This document shows, in pieces, positions 52,919 through 63,729 of a DNA stretch of 64,000 nt. The translations under genes were made by a program, and so were the position numbers. The stretch is from positions 2,101,713 through 2,165,712 of the forward strand of contig CAJFCJ010000004.1 in NCBI GenBank assembly GCA_904063045.1, written 5' to 3'. Every line of letters starts with the position of its first letter. Positions within the stretch are counted from its first letter, which is position 1. This stretch comes from Dimorphilus gyrociliatus. Its lineage: Eukaryota; Annelida; Polychaeta; Dinophilidae. The notes beneath the pieces are model-generated. The model made no database searches and was not told where the DNA came from. It saw only the letters and a list, made by a program, of their open reading frames with translations.

Positions 52919-53240
52919 GTCTACACTAATGGAGGAAAATATTGAGTACAGAGTCTATAGGGATCAGTATATGGATTTAAACGAATGACGCGGATTGTTA
53001 ATTCTAAAAATGAATGATAGCAGCATATCGATCTAGTAAAAAGGCTTGAAAATCGATCATTTTCACAGCTGGCTGCGATTGTGGTCGGTTCAACCTATGA
53101 GAAAATTTCTTGTCTTTGTTTAACTTTTGAAACAATATTCAATACTTTTCTATCCGAATAATATAAAACTTTCAAAAATGGCTCTGTCCTTTTCCGATTA
53201 GGAGGAAATGCATATAAGATATTGTTTTTAAGACTTTTTC
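52919..53240 (+). repeat. Duplicated element, copy 1
   Basis: This copy aligns with the reverse complement of 56390-56703. The core (about 52969-53086, from GATCAGTATATGGATT to TTCACAGCTGG) differs by only a handful of substitutions and a single-base indel. The flanks are recognisable but far more diverged, with indels. The boundaries given are approximate. Confidence 0.8.
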
Positions 53241-55216
53241 AAAGTCAACAAAATACCTTTAACAATACTGTCATATCGACTACAGGATTAGGAAATGATT
53301 GAGTAAATAGAGTGTTGTTAGTACTAATATAATTATGTATTTTTTAAAATTTTATTATTTATATGATAAAATCAATTATTAGCTATCTTCAATCTTTCTT
53401 ATAGTGTTATTCTTATATATTTTTGTATAGGGGATTATAAAAAAGAATGATTGTTATAGCATTTAAAAGAAATATTGGATTCTATATTTAGCTATCATCT
53501 CTTATTATGTAAAATTTTAGATGAACATAAATGAATTGGACATATTTTACAGGTTTACTTAAAAATCTGTCAAGTTTATTTCAACTAATCTCTTTTTATT
53601 ATTATCATTTTTTATATTCTTAGTATTTAGTTTAAAAGGTTTTATTGGAAGTTTTAGAATCTAGAGTTTCTTTTTTATTGGTTGTCAAGTAAAAATTAAC
53701 TTGTATTCTTTATATACAAGTACAAAGGAAGAACTAACTTCATTTATATATTCATTGATGCATCTATATCTCCATTACCTATATGATACATGTACTTTTA
53801 TAAACATACTTTATTATATTTATCATTTAAGCATTTAATTTAAGATATTTCTATCTTTTTAGTATGTTTGCATAGAATTTTAAAATTTTCTATTTATTAC
53901 TTGTTATTGGTTTGTTATACATACGGTTTATCTAAATATTTATAAATAAGGTCATATTTAATGCTCTTTTGCTTTTTATTGGTTTAAAAACATCTTACAA
54001 ATAGCTTTTTTTAATGCTTGTCCTTCCCCTCACCGTTTACTTATCTAACCACGTTTCTTCTTGGAAACTAGTCTTTTATAAATGGATAAATCATCTTCAA
54101 TTTTTTTACAATAAAGTATATATACCATAAAGTATATGCCTTAAATAGGTAATTATGGCGAATATTTTAAAAATGGATTTATTTAAGAGGGAAGACATAT
54201 AAAATGAAGAGGTCTTTAACAAAGTATGTTTTATATCTAGTTCTTCTCAAGTTAGTTGTGCAGTCATTCAATTTCATTGTAAATTCATTGATTGAAATTT
54301 TAGAATTAGGAGGAGTGTAAAAGTTGAATTCGTTTCATATATAGCTGGAATAAAAATATTTTCGTAAAGGTATACGGTGTAAAATTAATCTTCACTCTTA
54401 ATGGAAAGTAAGCAAACTATAAAACAAAAGACTTCATTAGTTGTCTAAAGAATAAAAATTATAAAGCTATTTAACTACATTATAACTTAATTAACTAATT
54501 TGTTTATTAATTATTAAAGCCTGAATTTAATTGACATCTTGCACCAATAAAAATATTCAACACAATATCCCTTTAACTACGAAGCCAATAAAATTTTATT
54601 CTTATGATTAGATTATCTTCAGAAGAAGACAAATCAAGCCTGCAGCATCTTTCTACATGGAATATATAAACTCCATAGCTATAAATATACCTTTGTTATC
54701 ACTTATAGACTAGAAATAATTACAATTATAGTATATAGAATATTTTTGAAACAGCATATTTATTAAATTATAATGGAAATGGATTTTAATAATAAATGTA
54801 CAAGTATTGAATCAATAATATATATGTTTATACCTAGCGTTTGGCGTATCTTTATATAATAAAAGCTTAATAAGCCAATCAGAAAAGAATAAGTGATTCG
54901 TAAAAACGCAGTATTTAAGATTACTTCAGAATTATTATTGTAAAAATATATAAAAAGAGAAGGTCAATTTATAGAGTTGTAAACAGACTAAAATATGAGA
55001 ATATTATAAATAGTCTTCTATATTTTTTAGGAAGCTCTTAACGATTCTAAAAATAGGTTCTCTTAAAAACTCATGAAATCTTTTATATAAACTTTATGAA
55101 TTTGATTAAATAGAGATCACAATTAAAAAAAGATTTTTACTTAATTCTTTCTTTCTTTTTCAAATTTCTTTTAATTTTTACATTCTTATATTTTCTATTT
55201 AGTAATAAAATAATAA

Positions 55217-56278
55217 TTATTTCCATGCAGATTTGATAAAAGGAGTTCGAGAATTCATAATTGGTGTACTCTTTGGCCTTGCCCTTTGAGTTGGTACAGG
55301 TGTGCTTCGTGATTCTGTTGCAGTAGAAATTCTCGACATTGGCCTTCGACCTCGTACTGCAGCGCTTATAGATCTTTCATTCCTTTCTCTAGCTCTCCTC
55401 TCTTGTTCAACTTGCTGTAGGACGTGAGGCGGATAGTAGCTTAAATTCTCTCTCCATTTATATGGATCATTCAAGTAACGCTCATATAGTTTTTGCCTAA
55501 CAACGTCTTCACTTTGAGTCATATTTTCGAGGCAGTGCTTAAGCACACCCCAATTTTTATCGGAACTAGCCGCCTTTCTATCAGCTTTAACGTCTTCAAC
55601 ATTACGTTTGATCTTTCCCCATCCTCTTTTTGCAATTTTTTGAACGTTCTCAGATATTTTTGGTTTAGTAGATATTTCTCCATCCGTATCTTAAAAATGA
55701 ATAAAGAAGTAAATGATTAAATAGGAGCCATTTTCCTTATTTTTACTGGTCTTCAAAGATTAAAAAATAATGAAAAAAAGTTGGTGAATTTGTTAAGATT
55801 TATTAAGTGGTTATTGAATACTAATCTATTCAAGCCTACTTGATCATTAATGAAACTTTTATATAAAGTACGCACTAAAAATTTAGTAAGTTACTCGAAA
55901 TGAAAAAAAAACATGCTTTTCTAATGTTAATAAATAGTAAGATTATAGTAAGAAACTTGAGTAAGATACGAAGAAAACCTTTTTTTTATGTTTTCCTTAT
56001 CAAAAACTAGTTAAATTCTTACCTTTGTTCAATGACTGTAAAAAAGAGACGTTATTTAACGAAGGTTTTTCTTTGGCTTTTTCTTCCTTTTCAAGTTCTC
56101 TTTTGACCTTAGCAAAATGCGTACTAGGTGTTTTTAAGTTAACTTTTGTTCCTATTTCTAAAAGGTGAGTGGAATCGTCGCTAATCGCTTTAACGTGATT
56201 CTCGAACTGACTCCACAATGAAAACTTTTTAGAACCGTCATCTTCAATTTCTTCTAATGTGCACTCCTCCTCTCCCAT
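55217..56278 (-). CDS. Unrecognised 242-residue basic protein
   Basis: Two minus-strand exons, 56023-56278 and 55217-55689, join in phase 1 across AAAG|GTAAGA and TTTTTAAG|AT. The N-terminal part is acidic and polar (MGEEECTLEEIEDD) with a charged helix-like stretch (KRELEKEEKAKEKP). The middle has a tryptophan-containing motif RGWGKIKRNVEDVKA, then KNWGVLKHCLENMTQSED and a helical motif with LYERYLNDPYKWREN. The last 60 residues are Arg/Ser/Pro-rich and probably disordered. There is no signal peptide or membrane segment. I do not recognise the family. Clustering with a SAMD15-like gene is only suggestive of a ciliary or sperm role. One copy of a duplicated noncoding element lies about 110 bases upstream of its start. 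Confidence 0.75.
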
Positions 56279-56389
56279 AACGACTATATACGATATATAA
56301 ATATACGAGTATTAACAACACATTATTTGCTTAATCATTTCATAATCCTGCAGTCAATATGCCAATATTGTAAAGGCGGTTTATTTACT

Positions 56390-56703
56390 TTAAAAAGCCG
56401 TAAAAAACAATATTTTCGATGGTAAATGTTCCTTTTTGTTGAATAAAAATAGTATAAGATATCAATTTCGTATTGAAATTGTTGAATCTAATTTTGCAAA
56501 TAGAACAAAGATAAATTCTCTTGTAGCTTGAACAGACCAAATTGCAACCAGCTGTGAAAATGATTGATTTTCAAGCCTTTTTACAAGATCGATACGCTGC
56601 TATCATTCATTTTTAGAATTAACAATCGTCGTCATTCGTTTAAATCCATATACTGATCTTTATAGGCTTACTGTTCAATATATTCCACCATTAATATAGA
56701 CGA
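56390..56703 (-). repeat. Duplicated element, copy 2 (inverted)
   Basis: The reverse complement of 52919-53240, located upstream of the 242-residue gene, possibly within its promoter. The strongest match is 56530-56660. No terminal inverted repeats or target duplications were obvious. Confidence 0.8.
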
Positions 56704-57848
56704 CTATTCGGTCATTTGCACGCTTCTTTAAATACTCTAACAATCATTCAATATAATACTTAAGATGATAGCAATTTCATTTCCTTCAATTTAAAATATA
56801 GGATTTATTCGGTTGTTTGACTTTATCATCATCTCTATAAGATTATCAAGGATTCTATTATCTTTTAAATAAATTGATGGATAACACTTCAAATCTTCTA
56901 AATGATCTTTTTGTATTGAATATAAAATGAGAAGCAGAGAGGGATTAACATTAAAAAATAGTTTAAACAATTGCATTATTATCTATTGCTTGTTTTGAAT
57001 AGTTAATTTACTTAATACTGTCATTTTTCTTTACTTTGATTATTACTTTATATAGGTTGAAAATATTCAAAGGTATGAGATAGTTTTCTTCAAAATTCTA
57101 TGAAATACTATATACAGTATATATTTATAAAGATAGCTTTATGTCTATTTACTGTAATAAAAACCTTTCTTTCTTATTCACTATTCCAGTAGTTTCTTAT
57201 AATAAAGGTGGATAAATTTCAACAGTAAGAAGACAATACACAGAAAGACTTTTTATGTAGTACATAATACTTCAATTAGTATTAAAAAGATAATTAGTGT
57301 TTTTCTTATTGTCTTTGACGTTACATGTTATTGTTTTTAGTAGGCTGTCATTTAATCTTTTCTGCTATTATTCAAGAATTCAAGATTTAGCAAAATTATT
57401 CCTAAAGGATAAAATTCAAAGACCTATAGTTTTCTTTTAATCATCCAGGCGTCGCTAGTATATTTTAAAAATAAAGCCAAAGTGGTAGGATTGTATGTAA
57501 CAACAAGTTTTAAGATGATTGCAACAATATTAATATTTATTCAAAGTATATAATTTATTCCTGGTTATATATATATATATATACACTGTATATATATACC
57601 AATATATTAATACATACCGTATATATGTTAATCAATTTCATTGATAGAATACTGTGTAACAAATGTTCCTTTTTTAAAATAATAAAAAGAAAATAGAAGT
57701 ATAAAAATGCTTTCACTTTACCATTAACTTTAAAGAAGTCTTTTTTTTTGCAGGAAATATTAAAAATTGAAGCTAGGAAAGTTGTTCTTTTGATAGAAAA
57801 ATACTTAGATAACATAATAATATTAATATAAGCCTTTTAGAGAATCTA
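56704..57848. other. Intergenic region, no gene seen
   Basis: AT-rich DNA between the 242-residue gene and the calpain 3' end. It holds copies of the TATAC[A/T]GTATA motif at about 57111 and 57581 and a short TA tract. The small open frames are not convincing. Confidence 0.55.
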
Positions 57849-60276
57849 CTAGTATGCTGTAATATCATCGGAGCCGCTAAACTCTACAACAAGATTACCA
57901 GGTATTTTTTTAAAACCTTGTTTCTCTCCGCTGATTAGTTCTAGACTTTTTTCCTGTATTTCTTCTTTAATGTCTCGACCCTCTATTTGTCCTTCGGCGA
58001 CAATGTTACTACGTATTCTTCCGTATTCAAAAACCTAGAAACGATTTAATATATATTATCTTTTCATTTAGCTTGTTTATAGAGAAGATACAGGAGTGAA
58101 GAGAAAAATAGGGAAAAATTTACCTGAATAATTATTGGTTCAGTAAATTTTTTTCTGTAAAATATACAACGGGTATCGTATTCTGCATCGAGTTTTCCAG
58201 AGTTTTCTTTCGCTTTGACAGGAATAGATTCGAATTTTTCTTTTTCACTCTTAATTAATAGATTTGTCATAAAATTATCCATTCTGGCTTTGGTCATATC
58301 GGGTAGATCCATATTTTCAACTTGTTTAATTCTTAATCTTGTAATGAAATTATATGGTTTTGAACAGCAAGTTGCTTTAGTAGGTACGATATCATTCATC
58401 GATCTATTGGTTAATATTGAATAAATTCAAAAAATAAATTCAAAGAAAGGTTTTTGATGTAATATCCCTACTTGGCATTTAATTTTGCTGAAGAGTAGAG
58501 CCTCAGGTAAAATTCTCCTGCAAAACCAGCAGCTTCTGTACATGGGATTAGGATGTAGCATCCCCTTTTAAACGTCTCCTTTACATAGGCACTTCGCAAT
58601 TTATTAAACGTAGTCTTAAATACTGTTTCTCCCTTATCGTTTATTCGGTATTTTCTGCATTAGGGGATAAATATGTATTAAGTTTAATAAACAAATTGAA
58701 TTATTTGATTTTTACTTACTGATTATCAGCAACTCTCATAATGTGTAAGCCAATAGCTCGTTCATTCATGTCTTTTCCAGAAGTTTCAAGGGAAATAATA
58801 ACATCATCTTTTACATTACTTATCTCGAAAAGATATTGTGGATTGTTTAAGAATGTTTTCTGAGTTTCGTTTCCACCACTTCTATCTTTTTTTGTTCCTG
58901 CTGCTCCAATAGACCATTCGCCTTTAAATGCTGTTTCATTGAGTGATTTTCCAGCCGAAAAGAACGAAGTATTTAAAAAGTGACATATATCAACGTTTGT
59001 AAATTTATCCAAAAATTCATCAAAGTCCATCCAAAACTCACTATCATTAGAATAAAGAATACCATTTTTTTGTTTCTCTTTTGGTGATAATTGCTTCATA
59101 GGTTCGGATTGTTCATTCCATTTACCATTCCATTCTTTATTACCCAAAGGATTTCTAACTCTTATTAGGCCAAGTTTATTTTTCCCCAAGTAATCTTTTA
59201 CCTTTGATTCCAAATTAGGACCCAAAACCGAAGAGACAAAATAATTTAGGCCATTGTATAAGCCATCCGAAGATGTCGTTAATTTCTCTTCAGCTGAGCA
59301 TTGCTTCCTCACAATCATAAGACTTTTATTTTGACTTGCTTCGAATAACATTTTGAAAATTTCTTGTCGAACCTCTGTGCTTAATAGGTCGTAATCTTCA
59401 AAGGATATTGGTTGAGCAACTCCACCAGTAAAGTCAACTAAAGCATTCGAAGCATTAGTCATATTCATACTTTCATAGTCCCCAATGAACCTATAGATAT
59501 CAATAATTTCATAATCAACTTTAAGCATAAAAACTGTTTGGACATATTACGACTTACTTTGCATACGCTTTCTGGCACAAAGCTCCCCAGTACTCATTTT
59601 TAGCCTCCGTATGAAGATAAATCAACTTATTATCTTTAACTGGTAAAGAATCGTCAACAACAACTTCAAACCACTCGCCAACGCTCCAAAATGAAAATTT
59701 AAATATTCCAGCGTATTGGCTTTCATCAGTAAATTCTTGTTTCTTATAATCGGGCAGAACCTATTGATAATAAAATATACATTAGTGTTTCAATATAATA
59801 TTCAATAAAATCAGAATAGAATGGAATGGCTTCAGCATTCAATACTCAATATTTGATTAAAACAAAGTTTAACAAACTTTTAAAGAAAAAGAAAGACTTG
59901 AGAAAATTGAAAAAGATCAATAAGTTATGTACATTCTCTATTTTTCACAAATTTATACAAGATAAGCATTAGAAAATATTTCTTCGATATTTACCTTGAA
60001 AAGTAACTTTTTATCTGATAAAAGAGCGCAACAAGTTGACCCAAACCAGCCAGCTCCGGTTGGTCCTTCAACATAGTCATCGCTTGTTGAATTTTCAACT
60101 AGTAAACGGGGTATTTTACTCAACTCTTTCGGCCTCCTCCATTCAATAGAATTGTCAACTTGACTAAAAAATAACGATTTATTATTTGGAGGAAATTCTG
60201 AATCTACAAATAGTTCTCCCGATGCTAGATGCTTCTTTTTGAGGTCTTTATACTTTTGATTCCGAAAAGCCGTCAT
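57849..60276 (-). CDS. Calpain-5/6-like protein, predicted inactive protease
   Basis: Six minus-strand exons join in frame: 59995-60276, 59558-59760, 58720-59490, 58472-58654, 58124-58403 and 57849-58034, for 634 residues, close to calpain-5 length. Domains in order: protease core PC1 and PC2 (to ~residue 330), the beta-sandwich (FLNNPQYLFEI, GCYILIPC), and a C-terminal C2 domain (ITRLRIKQVENMDL, CIFYRKKFTEPIIIQ). EF-hands are absent, as in calpain-5, calpain-6 and nematode TRA-3. The catalytic Cys position (normally in G-D/N-C-W) is Gly76 in GPTGAGWFGS, and the oxyanion Gln is Glu70. The catalytic His (normally GHAY) is Leu243 in NGLNYF. Only the Asn in VRNPLG (~275) remains. By analogy with calpain-6, which also lacks catalysis, it is probably a scaffold or cytoskeletal regulator. 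The frame is intact throughout, so it is not a decayed pseudogene. Confidence 0.88.
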
Positions 60277-61132
60277 TGTCAATTGTTAAGAATATGTGCT
60301 ATTCAATCTGTAAAAAGGAAATGAACAACAATGAATACCGAGGATAGAACAAATTCTAGTTACCTATTATGAAGACTTATTAAAGGAATACTTAGAATTA
60401 AGACCTCTTGTTAAAGCAGATTTAATTTTGACACTCGTCTCAGCCAAAAGTGTGATTGGAGATATGACACAAAATGAAGCCTTTAGTTACGTTATAAATA
60501 TTTACCGCTACTTATACGAATTTCTTGTAATTAGAAAAAGACTTTATGCTTGATTTTGTTCAAAAAAATTTTTGTACAGATGTTTATTGATACTTTAAAA
60601 TAATCAATTATACAAAAACAAATTTATTTATAAATATAACGTTTTAAATACTATAAAATATATGAGACTATACCCTTTTTTAGTGATAAGCAGTAAAAAT
60701 TCCGGCAACTTACCTTTCGTATCTCTTGACTACGAAAAACAGATCAATGAAAATTGTTCAAACAAATTATGCGCAAAATAGAAATGAAAATTAACAGCTC
60801 TAGTTGTCATTTTTATGCCTTAAACATTAGATAGAAAAATTACCAAAATACATAGGTAATAAATATTTCTTTATGTAATTAACAAATCTTTCAACACTTA
60901 GAACATACCATTCAATACTCAATATAACGTTATCATGTTCAATATATATATAAATATATATCAGTATTTTTAAGCTATTTATTTCGCTTTCACTCTGTTT
61001 TCTGTACAGTTTTCACATTATGTCTTCCCTCTTTTCCATAATTAGTTTGTCAAATAATGAATTCCATACACAGTTTGCAGTTTGTTTAAAAAAGAATATT
61101 AATTATTCAAAAATTTCTTTTTCGTCGTTGTT
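60277..61132. other. Intergenic region, no gene seen
   Basis: Short AT-rich space between the calpain start (left) and the 3' end of the small GTPase-like gene. No X-box or other clear promoter motif was seen. Confidence 0.55.
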
Positions 61133-61951
61133 TTAAAATGGAAAGCTAGTATCTTGAAATTTTTTTGGACTTTTCCAGAATTTATTTATCTTATCTTTTT
61201 CCCTTCTAGGAGATTTTAATGTAAATTCTACAGCATTCTCCGTTGTTACTTTTTCAGATTTCAAATATTTTGGAGGTATAGTTGACAGTAGAATTTGGAA
61301 TGCTTCTTGTACATTTTGTCCAGTTTTTGCAGATATTTCAATAAATCTTGACTGATGAATGCGAGCTAATAGCTTTCCTTCTTTTTGTGAAACTTTCCTT
61401 TGAGATCTTTCTATTTTATTCGCGATTAAAAGAGATATAGCTCTCGGATTAACAATACTATCCAAGCAATATTGAGCATATTCAAACGAACTCCGATTAG
61501 TGACATCATATAGAACGGCTATTGCGTGAGCTCTATGACAAGATACAAGCGCAGCATTTAAATCTCCACCTATTAGACAACCGAAATAATAATAAATAAA
61601 CAGCTAAAATTTAACTGTAAAACAATCGAAAGAATAGATTATTTATATATAGTAAATCCTATAATATCGACTTGATTCAACAAAATTTATGACATATTTT
61701 TGAATAATTTATAAATTTTTCTATGAAAGAAAACTTTTACCATAAGCAACGTAAACATTACCTTCAACATCGTAAACTTGCACTGTAACGACTCTATCTA
61801 AAGCTTGAAAATGAGTATTAAACGTATGCCTAACAACTTTAGCCCTTCCTACGCTATTCTCCGTTACTTTTCCATTGATAATTCTTTGCACAAATGTTGA
61901 TGTTCCCACGTTATAATCCGAAAGAAATACCAATTGCGCTGGTTGACTCAT
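61133..61951 (-). CDS. Degenerate Ras/Rab-like small GTPase
   Basis: Two exons, 61741-61951 and 61133-61569, join in phase 1 (TATG|GTAAAA … TAATAG|GTGG), for 215 residues. The fold order of a small GTPase is visible: the P-loop region LSDYNVGTSTF, a hydrophobic strand VVTVQVYDVEGN in place of WDTAGQE, AIAVLYDVTNRSSFEYAQ (typical Ras/Rab alpha-3 region), ANKIE in place of NKxD, and EISAKTG for G5. The P-loop lysine is threonine (T17) and the first glycine is serine (S11), while DxxG survives as DVEG. The C-terminal tail is basic with no prenylation cysteine. Nucleotide binding is therefore doubtful. It may be a divergent Rab-like pseudo-GTPase. The subfamily is not recognised. Confidence 0.75.
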
Positions 61952-62871
61952 TCTCTGATAGCATGAAAATATTTCTATGAAGATTGAATGTAAAGTAATT
62001 CGAAACTAACAAGAAATTTGAAAAACAGCTGTTTCTTAAATCAATAAACCCAATTCTCCTTTTTAAAAGTTGAATATATATAAATATAATAAATTAATAT
62101 TTCGCATCATCTGAAATGCAAAATCATTAAATTAGTTGAGAGAAATTGACTAAATTTCATTGAACTATTAATAAATCAAAGTACAAAATATTTACACTGG
62201 AAGACATAAAATTGATTCAATAATTCTTCTTCATTAAAACAATACGTGTACAATGTTAAACGAAGAAATTTGAGTAAGAGAAAAGGGATGCTAGATTATG
62301 GAACACGATTGCCAGTATATTACAATTATTGTTCATATTGATTTGAAGTATTAGTGTTAGTAAGTTGTTGTTGAATTTAATACGTAAGAGACGAGTAAGA
62401 GTTGTTGGTTTGGTTAAAAACGGTTTCAACTTACAAAAAATTGCTTTATCAATCAATGAAAATTGTAAATTATCGTAAACTATATGATAGATGGAATTTT
62501 AGGTGTTTTTTTTTAAATTGCACAAAAAGTAAAGAATAACTTCATCTCTAATCTATAAAATCATGGATAGAGTTGAAAGTTTGAATTGAAATGATTTATC
62601 TAAAAAGAACATATATTCAATGAAACATTCAATAATTTCTGTTTATAAACAAGTCTACGAAAATTGCTTTTGAGGTTTTTTACAGCTAAAGGAAAATATA
62701 TTGGTCTATCCATAATACAGTACGCTATATATGTTCCTATTCTTTTTATTTAGATTTCTTGTGAAATGCTTACACCCATACTTCCAATGAAATATATACT
62801 TCAAAGGTAAAAAAAATTGGCATAGTTGATGCTATTCCTGTTTATTTCTATAATTACACAAAGCATGTATA

Positions 62872-62912
<41 letters not shown>

Positions 62913-63035
62913 CATATTGTATACTGTATATAATGCATACGAAATCATGGGCCGAAGTTTGATTATATTCAATTTTTCAGAATCTATAACACAAATCCTT
63001 TTAAATTTTATTAAATTTAATGAAAGCTATCTTGT
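61952..63035. other. Intergenic region, no gene seen
   Basis: AT-rich DNA with a TA microsatellite at 62875-62908 followed by TATACTGTATA near 62930. No supported gene. Confidence 0.55.
62875..62935. repeat. (TA)n tract plus TATACTGTATA motif
   Basis: About 17 TA units, then a 20-base spacer and TATACTGTATA. Confidence 0.9.
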
Positions 63036-63646
63036 TTATTCAGGCATTATCATGGTCATGTTTGCCAATGGTGGCTGCCATTTTGTTTCATCAAATTTTT
63101 CCATAAATTTTTCAAGGCATGTATCATCTAGAATTTCTCCAGTTCTCGACTTTTTCTCCAAATATAAAGCTAGAATGATAATAAATATAAAGAAAACATT
63201 AGAAAATACACTATCCATTCTTCTTCTTATCTCTTTCCTTTTTTAGTATTTAGATCTATAATAAACTGTTACCTAAACTTTCCCTTGGGGCTAGTGATAT
63301 ACTTCTAAACCAATCTTCTACGTGAACTGTCAAGAGCATTCTTATACCTCTGGCCAATTCCTTTACATCTTTCCAATCATAAACTCCTATTTTTGGTAGA
63401 TTTGCAGAAGTCATATGCACCAGTTTCCTTCCATCAATGTTATTTTTTTCGAAGCAATCCTAAGTAATAATTTATTGATTTTCATTCAATTTCAATCAAT
63501 TGTTTAATAGAGAAAATTATAGATCAACATACGACATACTGCGGAAATCCAGCTTCGTCTTTCACCCACTTACAGACTTCTTCAACTGTCCAAAACCATG
63601 TTCTCGGAACTCGTTCATCGACCAAATCTTCATTTATTCCACTCAT
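63036..63646 (-). CDS. SAMD15-like SAM-domain protein
   Basis: Three exons, 63533-63646, 63273-63459 and 63036-63169, join in frame, for 144 residues. A SAM domain covers about residues 15-80 (WTVEEVCKWVKDEAGFPQY, then DCFEKNNIDGRKLVHMT…LPKIGVYDWKDVKELARGI). It is followed by FRSISLAPRESLGLYLEKKS, which matches the conserved tail after the SAM domain of SAMD15. The protein is much shorter than vertebrate SAMD15 and keeps essentially only the conserved C-terminal part. SAM domains mediate protein-protein association. The family's cellular role is poorly known. The donor GTC|GTATGT of exon 1 was chosen because it restores the family sequence. Confidence 0.85.
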
Positions 63647-63716
63647 TGAAAATAATAGTAATAGAATATAAAGAAATCATATAAAGTAATTTTTCAATAA
63701 GATATAGAAAAGTACG

Positions 63717-63729
63717 GTTACTAGGCTAC
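63717..63729. promoter_or_regulatory. RFX X-box upstream of the SAMD15-like gene
   Basis: On the minus strand the sequence reads GTAGCC-T-AGTAAC, a full match to GTNRCC-N(0-3)-RGYAAC. It lies about 70 bases upstream of the start codon of the minus-strand gene, the usual place for RFX sites in ciliary genes. Confidence 0.6.

Larger units (their letters stand above)
50581..55216. other. Intergenic region, no gene seen
   Basis: About 4.6 kb of AT-rich DNA between the PDE10 start and the 3' end of the 242-residue gene. The weak open frames at 51465-51650 and 52544-52816 resemble nothing known. It contains a TA microsatellite (52880-52912) immediately followed by one copy of a duplicated element (52919-53240). 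Confidence 0.55.

Noticed and set aside
55217-56278. Enkurin-type protein
   Set aside because: The basic helical character suggested it at first, but no enkurin-domain or IQ motif can be found.
57849-60276. Calpain as a decayed pseudogene
   Set aside because: All six exons keep frame, splice borders and domain structure over 634 residues; only catalytic residues are changed.
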